DNA of 16,909 bases from Clostridia bacterium (lineage in GTDB: Bacteria; Bacillota; Clostridia; Oscillospirales; Acutalibacteraceae), in contig CAADUC010000091.1 of the NCBI GenBank assembly GCA_900752115.1, positions 1-16,909 on the forward strand, in the 5' to 3' direction. The notes beneath the pieces were generated by a model that ran no database searches, was not told the origin of the DNA, and was given only the letters and a program-made list of their open reading frames with translations. Made by a program: the position numbers and the translations under genes. Below are positions 6,823-15,184 of the stretch, piece after piece; the stretch's first letter is position 1, and each line of letters starts with the position of its first letter.

Positions 6823-7263
6823 TCATCCCAGCGATAACTCGATCTCCTTGAGTCTGTTTTTGGCAGCATGTATTCTTCCGGTTTCTTTAAATCCCATTCT
6901 TCGATATAGCCGTCCTGCTTTCACATTGTTTTCAAGTATCCAAAGTGTAGGAGTATCCATGCATTTTGTGATGGCAAATTGCAGCAATTTCGTTCCGTAT
7001 CCTTTATTCTGCTTTTGGGGAAGAATATAGAGATCTTCGATCAGGCTGCCGGTTACAGATACAATTCCTATCGGTTCATCTTCCACAAGCATGTAGCACT
7101 TGCTTCCGCTATTCATTTTTACTTTCAGATATTCTTGCTGATGTTCTGGTGTATGCAGTTTAATAAAATCCGGCGAACAGAAAGGTTGATGTGAATCTTG
7201 CCATGATATGGAATGAAGCATTGCGGCTTGAAAAATGTTGCTCTCATCTACTGCTGCGATCAT
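6823..7263 (-). CDS. GNAT-family N-acetyltransferase
   Basis: A 146-residue protein with the acetyl-CoA-binding motif A, IEDLYILP..QNKGYGTKLL (Q-x-x-G-x-G at 85-90), and motif B WILENNVKAGRLYRRMGF, which define the GNAT fold. The substrate cannot be told; such stand-alone members acetylate antibiotics, polyamines or proteins. The ATG at 7263 has AAAGAGGA upstream. Base composition is clearly more AT-rich than its neighbours and it uses A/T-ending codons more often, which suggests recent transfer. It is a monocistronic gene between convergent pcp and the tRNA terminator. Confidence 0.88.
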   Translation of the reverse strand: MIAAVDESNIFQAAMLHSISWQDSHQPFCSPDFIKLHTPEHQQEYLKVKMNSGSKCYMLVEDEPIGIVSVTGSLIEDLYILPQKQNKGYGTKLLQFAITKCMDTPTLWILENNVKAGRLYRRMGFKETGRIHAAKNRLKEIELSLG

Positions 7264-7498
7264 GTAATTTCCTCTTTAAATTCCTGTTAGTTATGGAGTC
7301 ATTATCAATGCTCGGTTTTCCTTTGGAACAGACGAATTGTAAGTTTTCGGGCAGCAAGTCCACAGCGTACCCACAGGACCGGTTCACAGCTTTTTCCATG
7401 CAGCAGACCGCGGTGTTTTGTTCCGGTGCTGAGTTCCTATGACGCCGGTCTGCAACCAGAAGGAATAGCGACGTGACATTTCCGTTAGCACAGGATAA
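7264..7498. other. Intergenic region upstream of GNAT gene
   Basis: About 235 bp without a credible gene. It should hold the GNAT promoter, but I see no convincing -35/-10 pair. An inverted repeat GCAGACCG (7403-7410) / CGGTCTGC (7446-7453) encloses about 35 bases; its role is unknown. Confidence 0.3.
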
Positions 7499-7538
7499 AG
7501 CAAAACGCACACTCACTGACGTAAGTGTGCGTTTTGCT
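7499..7538 (-). terminator. Terminator of the initiator tRNA gene
   Basis: A 15-bp perfect stem AGCAAAACGCACACT / AGTGTGCGTTTTGCT with a 10-nt loop lies 14 bp beyond the tRNA 3' end. The minus-strand tail is TTTTGCTTTATC, suitable for termination. Confidence 0.85.
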
Positions 7539-7552
7539 GCGGCTTTAAACCG

Positions 7553-7628
<76 letters not shown>

Positions 7629-7661
7629 ATATTTATTGTGCTCTCCTTGAGTGCGTAAATT

Positions 7662-7690
7662 ATTATATCTTCTTTTGACGCGAATGTCAA
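7662..7690 (-). promoter_or_regulatory. Perfect consensus sigma-A promoter for tRNA-fMet
   Basis: On the minus strand TTGACA (7685-7690), a 17-bp spacer and TATAAT (7662-7667) match the housekeeping consensus exactly. Transcription would start about 7 bp past the -10, some 25-30 bp before the mature tRNA. Confidence 0.92.
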
Positions 7691-7768
7691 GGGATATTAG
7701 TAAAAAAATATTTTTAAATCCACGAGAGCGGGTTTGAACAAAAACGGATAGCTTTTTATGGAGATTTT

Positions 7769-7777
7769 TGCTATACT
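7769..7777 (+). promoter_or_regulatory. Extended -10 promoter candidate for ptsI
   Basis: TGCTATACT forms an extended -10 (TGN plus TATACT) about 108 bp before the ptsI start. No good -35 is present. The approximately 100-nt leader contains a weak GACGG...CCGTC pairing and no riboswitch I recognise. Confidence 0.4.
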
Positions 7778-7885
7778 AGAAAACAAAGAAATTCCCAAAA
7801 GGAACGGAAAGCCTTCTCCTTGCCGTGACGGTTTTGGAAAAACGGCGCTCCGTCCGAACAGAAAGCAGAGACAGGGGGAATCGGC

Positions 7886-9562
7886 ATGATTACGCTTAAC
7901 GGCATAGGGGCAAGCCCCGGAACGGTCGAAGGGACGCTGTTTTGCTATCACCGCAGGATTTATTCCGGTCCGTCGAGACCCGTGGGCTCTCCGGAGCAGG
8001 AAACAGAACGTTTCCGTGCGGCTCTGCGTCAGGCAGACGCTCAGCTGCGGCAGCTGTTCCGCGATACGCTCCTTGACGCGGACGAGGATTGCGCACAGGT
8101 ATTTGAGATACACCGTATGATGCTCGAAGACAAGGACTATCTGCAGGCCGTGGAGGATCTGATCGGAAAAGGAGGAAGGGGCGTGGAATCCGCCGTGGAG
8201 GAGGCGGCCCGTATCTTCTCCGATACCTTTCTTGCTATGGATTCGGCGTATATGCAGGCACGTTCCGCGGATGTGGTGGACGTCTCTCTGCGTCTGCTGC
8301 GTATTCTGCGCGGCGAGGAGGAAAAACCACTCACACTGCCTTATCCGGTGATTCTTGCGGCGGATGATCTTTGTCCGAGCGAAACAGTGCAGCTCGATAA
8401 GAAAAAGTTGATTGCGATCGTAACCGCACAGGGATCGTGCAATTCGCACACGGCCATTCTGGCCAAGACAATGGGGATTCCCGCTATTGTCCGGCTCGGA
8501 GACGTCATCACCGATGATATGCACGGCAGGCATGCCGCCGTAGACGGAAGCGCGGGAACACTCTGGATTGATCCGACGGAATCCATTTGCCGGCTGATTC
8601 AGGAAAAGACCATGGATTTGGACGAGCGGCGGCAGCAGCTGATGCAGTATAAGGGGTTGCCTTCCGTTTCACGGGACGGCGTTTCCGTCAAGCTTTTTGC
8701 GAATGTTGGCGCTCTGGAGGACTGCGAGGCGGCGGCAGAGAATGACGCGGAGGGTGTCGGCCTGTTCCGCACGGAGTTTCAGTACCTCGGCGCGGCAACC
8801 TGTCCGGGGGAAGAGGAGCTGTTCCGTCTGTACCGTGATGCCGTGCAGGCCATGGACGGACGTCCTGTGGTGTTTCGCACACTGGATATCGGAGCGGACA
8901 AGCAGGCGCCTTATCTTTCCCTCCCGCAGGAGGATAACCCTGCGATGGGGCTGCGTGCCGTTCGCCTGTGCCTGACGCGAAGAGACTTGCTGCGTACACA
9001 GCTGCGCGCTCTGTACCGGGCGTCGGCGTTCGGCCCCATTGCCATTATGGTGCCGATGATTGCCTCTGTCTGGGAAATGAAGGAGATCCGCAAGGCAGCT
9101 GCTTCCGTGCGGCGCGATCTGGAGGCCGAGGGAATTGCCTGTGATTCCCGTGTTCCGTTGGGCGCCATGATCGAAACGCCCGCGGCTGCCCTGATCAGCG
9201 AGGAGCTGGCCGGGGAGGCCGATTTTTTCAGCATTGGGACAAACGACTTGACACAGTATACGCTGGCCGCCGATCGTCAGAACGGGTCGATCCATCTTTT
9301 CTACGATGCCCGTCATCCGGCAGTGCTCCGCCTGATTCGTTTGGCGGCGGAAAATGGTGGCAAAGCCGGTATTCCTGTCGGAGTCTGCGGTGACTTGGCG
9401 GCGGATCTGACGATGACCGATTTCTTCCTTGCATTGGGGATCGCTTCGCTTTCCGTACCGCCGTCCATGATCCTTTCCCTTCGTGAACGTGTGCGCTCCC
9501 TGACGGTGGGAGGAAGGGAACCGGAGCAGATGCAGAATCACTGGGGAGAAAATCGTTTGTGA
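7886..9562 (+). CDS. ptsI: PTS system enzyme I (PEP-protein phosphotransferase)
   Basis: Cytoplasmic enzyme I takes phosphate from PEP onto a histidine and hands it to HPr, the first step of sugar uptake by the PTS. At 558 residues it is near the usual length of about 570. The N-terminal helical/HPr-binding domain is followed by the phosphohistidine domain, with active His188 in SCNSHTAIL. The TIM-barrel PEP-binding domain has Arg295 (GLFRTEF), Arg331 (FRTLDIGADK), Glu430 (GAMIETPAA), Asn453-Asp454 (GTNDLTQYTLAADR) and the catalytic Cys501 (GVCGDLAAD). The ATG at 7886 has AGACAGGGGG upstream. No ptsH (HPr) is adjacent, unlike the common ptsHI operon. The stop codon overlaps the start of the next gene, an MscS channel, so the two are probably translationally coupled. 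Confidence 0.94.
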   Translation: MITLNGIGASPGTVEGTLFCYHRRIYSGPSRPVGSPEQETERFRAALRQADAQLRQLFRDTLLDADEDCAQVFEIHRMMLEDKDYLQAVEDLIGKGGRGVESAVEEAARIFSDTFLAMDSAYMQARSADVVDVSLRLLRILRGEEEKPLTLPYPVILAADDLCPSETVQLDKKKLIAIVTAQGSCNSHTAILAKTMGIPAIVRLGDVITDDMHGRHAAVDGSAGTLWIDPTESICRLIQEKTMDLDERRQQLMQYKGLPSVSRDGVSVKLFANVGALEDCEAAAENDAEGVGLFRTEFQYLGAATCPGEEELFRLYRDAVQAMDGRPVVFRTLDIGADKQAPYLSLPQEDNPAMGLRAVRLCLTRRDLLRTQLRALYRASAFGPIAIMVPMIASVWEMKEIRKAAASVRRDLEAEGIACDSRVPLGAMIETPAAALISEELAGEADFFSIGTNDLTQYTLAADRQNGSIHLFYDARHPAVLRLIRLAAENGGKAGIPVGVCGDLAADLTMTDFFLALGIASLSVPPSMILSLRERVRSLTVGGREPEQMQNHWGENRL

Positions 9563-10410
9563 TGAATCTGAATGTGGAGATGAGTTCGATGTGGAGTGCT
9601 TTTTTGACCTGGCTGGTGTCGATGCTGCCCCGGCTTGCGGCGTCTGTTCTGCTTTTCGGCCTTGGCTGGTGGCTTTCGAACGTTGTGACACGATTGATGA
9701 GACGAGCTGTTACGCGGGCCAAGGGAGACGCCGGAGTGACAACCTTTCTGTCGTCTCTTCTCAACATTCTGCTCAAGGTCATTATCTCCATTATGGCGAT
9801 TGCGCAGCTTGGAGTCGATGTGACTTCCCTGATTGCCGCGATCGGTACGGCCGGATTGGCTGTCGGTCTTGCGATGAAGGACAATATGAGCAATGTGGCG
9901 AGCGGCGCACAGATTGTCCTGACCGGTCCGTTCCATGTTGGTGATTATCTGTCTGTCCCGGCGGAGAGTGTGGAGGGGACGGTGGAACGGATTGAAATGA
10001 TGTATACCACCCTTCGTACATTCGATAACAAGGAAGTTGTCCTGCCGAATATGAAGCTGACGAGCAGCACCATTGTCAATTATACCGCGATGAAGACGCG
10101 GCGGCTTGATCTTACATATTCCGTCTCGTACAGTACCGACTTGGATCAGGCGAAGGCTCTTTTAACGCGCCTGTGCGAAGAGGAGGAGAAGATCGAAAAG
10201 GATCCTGTTCCGCTCATTGCTGTTGGGGAATACGGAGACAGTTCGATTGCTATTGTGGTAAAGGTCTGGTGCAAAATAGAAAACTACTGGGATGCGTACT
10301 ATGCGATGCAGGGTCGTGTGAAACAGGAGTTTGACAAGGTTGGAATTGAAATTCCATTCCCGCAGCTTGACGTTCATTTTCCCGAAAAGGAAACTCCTGG
10401 TTCTCCGTGA
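9562..10410 (+). CDS. MscS-family mechanosensitive ion channel
   Basis: A 282-residue inner-membrane channel of the small-conductance family, which opens under membrane tension and releases solutes during osmotic downshock. TM1 (about 20-43) and TM2 (62-84) precede the pore-lining TM3 with alternating Gly/Ala, SLIAAIGTAGLAVGLAMKD (89-107), then SNVASGAQIVLTGPFHVGD. The beta domain follows (VEGTVERIEMMYTTLRTFDNKEVVLPN) and the C-terminal alpha/beta domain ends at PFPQLDVHFPE. Length is typical of short MscS proteins. The ATG overlaps the ptsI stop (TGATG); a GTG three bases earlier is an alternative. GGGGAG sits 10-13 bases upstream. It is co-transcribed with ptsI and closed by the terminator at 10462-10513. 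Confidence 0.93.
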   Translation: MNLNVEMSSMWSAFLTWLVSMLPRLAASVLLFGLGWWLSNVVTRLMRRAVTRAKGDAGVTTFLSSLLNILLKVIISIMAIAQLGVDVTSLIAAIGTAGLAVGLAMKDNMSNVASGAQIVLTGPFHVGDYLSVPAESVEGTVERIEMMYTTLRTFDNKEVVLPNMKLTSSTIVNYTAMKTRRLDLTYSVSYSTDLDQAKALLTRLCEEEEKIEKDPVPLIAVGEYGDSSIAIVVKVWCKIENYWDAYYAMQGRVKQEFDKVGIEIPFPQLDVHFPEKETPGSP

Positions 10411-10461
10411 GAACAGGACATAAAGGGGTTGTTGCATAATAGCCTTACAAGAAATATGCAC

Positions 10462-10513
10462 AAAAATCGGCCCTGGAGAAAAGCAGAACCGCTTCTCTCG
10501 AGGGCCGATTTTT
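10462..10513 (+). terminator. Bidirectional terminator between ptsI-mscS and padR-DUF2812 units
   Basis: A long hairpin with outer stem AAAAATCGGCCCT / AGGGCCGATTTTT and inner pairing GAGAAAAGC / GCTTCTCTC (one mismatch). A-rich and T-rich sides let it work in both directions. The 143 bp from here to the DUF2812 stop (10657) hold nothing I can identify. Confidence 0.85.
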
Positions 10514-10656
10514 ATTGCACGTTTTGAATTTCTTGTGCGGATCGCTCTTGCGTTTTCATTCTGCAGCAGCCCCTTTGGCTGTAACCGGACTGGTTTTGGA
10601 CGGAACGCAGCGATACGACAGAAAGAGCAAAGCGGTTTTGAAGGAGAGAAAATTCT

Positions 10657-11868
10657 TTACCCTTTCAGACTTTCTGCCAGAATTATCGTCCAGTCGGCGA
10701 GCGAGATATTCACATGGTTGCTTGTTTGATACAGAGAAGCGTGTACCATCCGGTTTCCCTGCACCAGCACAACGGTGGGGAAAACGGCGGAGTAGGCGCT
10801 GGCATAGTCGGCTTCGAGCGAATCCGGCAGGGGAAGGGACTCGAAGGAATCGTAATGGCGTCTTTTGTCATACCATTCGTATTCCCGGGCAAGCTCACGT
10901 GCCATCCACGGAGCGGCGGTTTCGTAGTAGTCGACGGTCAGGCCGCCGGTAAAGGTGCGTCCGTCCGGGAGCTTCAGGCTGCCCGTCTGGTGGATGGACA
11001 GAATCTGCGGAGCAAGAATGTCGGAATGAACATCCACTTCACTCTCGAGCAGACCGTCTCCGCGCGGTGTAAACACGGCGCCGGGAAAGAAATCCTCGAG
11101 CGTCGCAAAGGGAAGCTTTTCCTGCCAATCGGCATACGGTTCAGTGAAGTCGCCGCGTGCGTCGGCGTTCCACAGGGCGAGCAGGCAGCCGAGAAAGACG
11201 AAACAGAGCAGAAAATACGCTGCAAGCGATCCACGGTACCATCTTGCGCGCTGCTGCCAGTTTTTGCGGTGGTCGAGGGACTCGCCGCTTCGAAGCCGCT
11301 TCCACAGCCGGCGCAGGCTGAGATAGGAAGCCGCCGAGCTTCCGATGCTCCACAGTACAACGGCATTCCCGAGCAGCGATACCGGCGTCCCGATGGTGAG
11401 AAATGCAGCGAGCGGCATGAAGTTCCCGAGCGCCAGCGGGTATAGGACGAGCCAGAGCACGAAAGAAAAGAGACTCCCGCGCGCGCGGCGGCGCACAAGG
11501 TTCATGGAGATGGCCTGTACACGCGGATCAGTGTGCAGTTCAACGGAGCCGTCGTCCTCTCCCGCGTAGATGAGAAAATCACCGCGTCTTGCGATGTACT
11601 GCCAGCCATATGCTTCGCTCAGCGACCGTTCTTCCTCGTTTGGACCGTCCTCGTCGAGAAATTTCTTTGGCGCGGCCTCGAGCCGGTAGCGAAGGCGGCG
11701 CGGTTTACTTTTTTCGAAACAGGCAAAGCCTGCGAAAAAGCCCTCTGTACTGAGTACCAGACCCTGTGCCGCCATTTCCTGCAGCCAGCTTTCCGTGGCT
11801 TCGACGTCATACCCCGGACAGGGCGGGAACCGCCATGCGTACGCCGGTTCCTGCGTCTTGCTGCTCAT
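10657..11868 (-). CDS. DUF2812 membrane protein in PadR operon
   Basis: A 403-residue membrane protein. The N-terminal soluble part (about 8-118) is a DUF2812 domain: FPPCPGYDVEATESWL, RYRLEAAPKK, EAYGWQYIARRGDFLIY and the end LHTDPRVQ. Hydrophobic helices follow at about 131-150, 152-187 (two) and 212-233, then a roughly 165-residue extracytoplasmic or peripheral C-terminal region. The biochemical role of DUF2812 is unknown; proteins of this type are commonly paired with PadR regulators in Firmicutes. The ATG at 11868 has GGGAGG eight bases upstream. A longer in-frame start at 12018 exists but that extension is only padR read in another frame. It overlaps padR by 62 bp. Confidence 0.85.
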   Translation of the reverse strand: MSSKTQEPAYAWRFPPCPGYDVEATESWLQEMAAQGLVLSTEGFFAGFACFEKSKPRRLRYRLEAAPKKFLDEDGPNEEERSLSEAYGWQYIARRGDFLIYAGEDDGSVELHTDPRVQAISMNLVRRRARGSLFSFVLWLVLYPLALGNFMPLAAFLTIGTPVSLLGNAVVLWSIGSSAASYLSLRRLWKRLRSGESLDHRKNWQQRARWYRGSLAAYFLLCFVFLGCLLALWNADARGDFTEPYADWQEKLPFATLEDFFPGAVFTPRGDGLLESEVDVHSDILAPQILSIHQTGSLKLPDGRTFTGGLTVDYYETAAPWMARELAREYEWYDKRRHYDSFESLPLPDSLEADYASAYSAVFPTVVLVQGNRMVHASLYQTSNHVNISLADWTIILAESLKG

Positions 11869-12184
11869 TCCATCGCCTCCCTTCACTGTCCGCGTCCGCC
11901 ACGCAGCGGCGCAGCCGCGCTGTTTCCTCTTGATATGCCGCTTCGCCCTTGTCCGTGATAGCGTACGTACGCTTTCTGCCGTCCACAGCCACCTCGCGCA
12001 GGTAGCCTTCCTTCTCAAATTTTGCGAGAATAGTGTAAAGAGTCGCCGGGCCGAGCCTCAGCTCCCCCTTTGTCTTTTTCTCAATGAAAGCAGCCGCATC
12101 GATGCCGCACATCGGTCCGCGCCGCAGTGCCATCAGGACGTAGAACATGGATTCCGTCAAATTCTCCAGTGATTTCTTGGGCAT
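11807..12184 (-). CDS. PadR-family transcriptional regulator
   Basis: A 125-residue winged-helix regulator. ESMFYVLMALRRGPMCGIDAAAFIE, then RLGPATLYTILAKFEKEGYL and RKRTYAITDKGEAAY are the standard PadR N-terminal domain, with a short C-terminal helix for dimerisation. The ATG at 12184 is chosen because GAGGTG lies six bases upstream; the GTG inside that ribosome site (12193) would give 128 residues. The last 20 or so residues are the DUF2812 start region read in another frame, so the protein may once have ended earlier. It probably represses its own promoter through the repeat at 12197-12228 and so controls the DUF2812 gene. The inducer is unknown. Confidence 0.93.
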   Translation of the reverse strand: MPKKSLENLTESMFYVLMALRRGPMCGIDAAAFIEKKTKGELRLGPATLYTILAKFEKEGYLREVAVDGRKRTYAITDKGEAAYQEETARLRRCVADADSEGRRWNEQQDAGTGVRMAVPALSGV

Positions 12185-12196
12185 GCGTTTCACCTC

Positions 12197-12228
12197 AATA
12201 TCGTTTTATGATATCGTTTAATGATATT
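12197..12228. promoter_or_regulatory. PadR operator: three spaced half-sites
   Basis: ATATC-N7-GATATC-N7-GATAT forms two inverted repeats sharing a central GATATC, extended by one A/T pair at the ends. It covers the end of the padR -10 box and the transcription start, just before the ribosome site. This is the expected place for autorepression by a PadR dimer. Protein binding is inferred. Confidence 0.7.
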
Positions 12229-12254
12229 ATAAGGAGAACATCTTGAGCTGTCAA
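12226..12254 (-). promoter_or_regulatory. Perfect consensus promoter of padR operon
   Basis: On the minus strand TTGACA (12249-12254), a 17-bp spacer and TATAAT (12226-12231) match the sigma-A consensus exactly. The -10 box overlaps the distal operator half-site by three bases, so bound PadR would block polymerase. Confidence 0.88.
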
Positions 12255-12264
12255 GTATCCGCAG

Positions 12265-12293
12265 TTGACGAGGCAGGAGAAAATTTCTATAAT
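12265..12293 (+). promoter_or_regulatory. Near-perfect divergent promoter toward aldo/keto reductase
   Basis: TTGACG (12265-12270), 17 bp and TATAAT (12288-12293) match consensus at 11 of 12 positions. Its -35 box is only 10 bp from the padR -35 box. Transcription would start near 12300 and read the broken reductase remnant, then the intact gene. Confidence 0.75.
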
Positions 12294-12299
12294 GAAGAG

Positions 12300-12482
12300 G
12301 AGAAAGGCGATCACGTTTGCCTTATGCAGATGGCGCTGGCGTGGGTACTGCGCCGCACGACGTCGGTGATCATCGGTGCAAGCCGTTTGACGCAGATACA
12401 GGAGAACACGGCGGTACTCTCGAAGCTGGACTTTACTGCAGAGGAGCTTGACCGCATAGAATCGATTCTTTCGGAAAAGTAA
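12300..12482 (+). pseudogene. C-terminal remnant of an aldo/keto reductase
   Basis: About 55 residues match the end of YghZ/Kv-beta-type aldo/keto reductases: LMQMALAWVLR, TTSVIIGASRLTQIQENTA and LDFTAEELDRIESIL, the cofactor-binding end of the barrel. The first 270 or so residues, including the catalytic Asp, Tyr, Lys and His, are gone. The frame upstream of about 12300 runs through promoter sequence and has no similarity. The stop codon is 18 bp before the intact reductase start. It is a different subfamily from that neighbour, so this is not a simple tandem duplication. Confidence 0.78.
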
Positions 12483-12500
12483 AGAACAGGAGGAATTCTT

Positions 12501-13421
12501 TTGAATAAGATCAAACTGGGCCGCAGCGGCGTGGAAGCGCCGCAGATTGGCCTTGGCTGCATGCGGATCGCCGGTCTTTCCGCTGCGCAGGGGGAAAAAC
12601 TGATTCGTACCGCGATGGAGAACGGAATCAACTTCTTTGATCATGCCGATATTTACGGCGGCGGAGAATGTGAGAGCTTTTTCGCTAAGGTGTTCCCGAT
12701 GAACGCGGATCTCCGTGAAAAGGTAATTCTCCAGACGAAATGCGGGATTCGGCAGGGATGCTTTGATTTTTCCAAGGAGCACATCCTCGCGAGCGTCGAC
12801 GCAAGCCTTGCGCGCCTGAAAACGGAATACGTCGACTTTTTGCTCCTGCACCGTCCGGACACGCTCATGGAGCCGGAGGAGGTTGCGGAAGCGTTCTGCA
12901 CCCTCCGGAAGGCTGGGAAGGTCCGGTATTTTGGCGTGAGCAATCAGAACCCCGGACAGATGGCCTTGCTCAACAAATACTGCGGCGACGCGATTCAGGT
13001 CAATCAGCTGCAGTTCAGCGTCGCGCACTGCCCCATCATCGACAGCGGACTGAACGTGAATATGGGTATTCCGGAGTCCGTGAACCGTGACGGCGGTGTG
13101 CTCGAATACTGCCGGCTGCACGATATCACCATCCAGGCATGGTCGCCGTTCCAATACGGTATGTTTGAGGGTGTTTATCTCGGGAACACGGAAAAATACG
13201 CGAAGCTTAACGAGGAGCTTGACCGTCTGGAGGCGAAGTACGATGTTTCCGCCTCGGCGATTGCTGTCGCCTGGATTTCGCGTCATCCCGCCAAGATTCA
13301 GACGATTGTCGGCACCACGAACCCGGAGCATCTCGCACAGATCTGTGCTTCCTCCTCCGTCACCCTGACCCGCGAGGAATGGTATTCCCTCTATCTCTCC
13401 GCCGGCAAAAAACTCCCCTGA
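12501..13421 (+). CDS. Aldo/keto reductase (YdhF-like), TTG start
   Basis: A 306-residue NADPH-dependent oxidoreductase that interconverts aldehydes or ketones and alcohols; the natural substrate is unknown. The TIM-barrel opening LGRSGVEAPQIGLGCMRI and the catalytic tetrad Asp50 and Tyr52 (FFDHADIYGGG), Lys80 (ILQTKCGI) and His117 (FLLLHRPD) are intact. GKVRYFGVSNQNPGQM and the cofactor-end IVGTTNPEHL follow, as in YdhF-type members. Translation starts at TTG with AGGAGG (12488-12493) seven bases before it; no ATG fits. It is read from the promoter at 12265-12293 through the reductase remnant and ends before a repeat and terminator region. Confidence 0.92.
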   Translation: MNKIKLGRSGVEAPQIGLGCMRIAGLSAAQGEKLIRTAMENGINFFDHADIYGGGECESFFAKVFPMNADLREKVILQTKCGIRQGCFDFSKEHILASVDASLARLKTEYVDFLLLHRPDTLMEPEEVAEAFCTLRKAGKVRYFGVSNQNPGQMALLNKYCGDAIQVNQLQFSVAHCPIIDSGLNVNMGIPESVNRDGGVLEYCRLHDITIQAWSPFQYGMFEGVYLGNTEKYAKLNEELDRLEAKYDVSASAIAVAWISRHPAKIQTIVGTTNPEHLAQICASSSVTLTREEWYSLYLSAGKKLP

Positions 13422-13427
13422 TGACTT

Positions 13428-13488
13428 GCGGACCTGCGGTCGGCAATCCGCACAGCGAGCGGACCTGCGGTCGGCAATTCGCACAGCG
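13428..13488. repeat. Two tandem copies of a ~31-bp GC-rich repeat
   Basis: Two nearly identical units start with GCGGACCTGCGGTCGGC at 13428 and 13459 and end with CGCACAGCG, differing by one internal base (AATCCGC versus AATTCGC). They begin 7 bp after the reductase stop. They resemble dispersed REP-like intergenic repeats, but no third copy occurs in this window. Confidence 0.75.
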
Positions 13489-13504
13489 GCGGGCAAGCCC
13501 GCCG
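13487..13504. repeat. GC-rich hairpin at the end of the repeat block
   Basis: CGGCGGGC-AA-GCCCGCCG is a perfect inverted repeat adjoining the second 31-bp unit. There is no T-run, so it is more likely part of a REP-like element or an mRNA-end stabiliser than a terminator. Confidence 0.6.
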
Positions 13505-13523
13505 TCGGCCTCGCAGAATACAG

Positions 13524-13559
13524 AAAGCCCCTTTGCGGCCGGTACCGCAAAGGGGCTTT
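13524..13559. terminator. Bidirectional terminator between reductase and enolase
   Basis: A 15-bp perfect stem AAAGCCCCTTTGCGG / CCGCAAAGGGGCTTT with a CCGGTA loop lies between two convergent genes, about 100 bp after the reductase and 60 bp after the enolase stop. It can serve both. Confidence 0.88.
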
Positions 13560-13619
13560 GTTATGCGCCTGCGCTGCGTTCCCGGAGAAAGAGGGACGCC
13601 TTTGGGCGATTTTGAGGGA

Positions 13620-14909
<1,290 letters not shown>

Positions 14910-15184
14910 TCATCCTTTCTTGCAGTTGTCCCTGCGCTTACCTCGCTATTATGTCCGGAAACAGGCGCAGGAATGCGGAGAGGATGGATGTTGTTGATGA
15001 AAGGCTGTGCCGCGATGATACGAAAAAGCAGGGATTCTGCGGGAGAGATCTGAAAAGTAGGAAAGGGGGCTTGCGCTTCTCTCTGTTTTGCCGTATGCTT
15101 GAGGAAGAAGGATTGTTCTCGATGAAAAAAAGAGCGAGACAATTGCTGACGGTTCCCCTCGGGGGAGACAGGAGGAGAATTAAG

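Noticed and set aside
13428..13488. CRISPR array
   Set aside because: Only two directly abutting copies, with no spacers between them and no cas genes nearby.
12195..13550. Minus-strand ORF of 451 codons across both aldo/keto reductases
   Set aside because: Antisense to an intact catalytic reductase; its end runs through the tandem repeats and lacks any domain.
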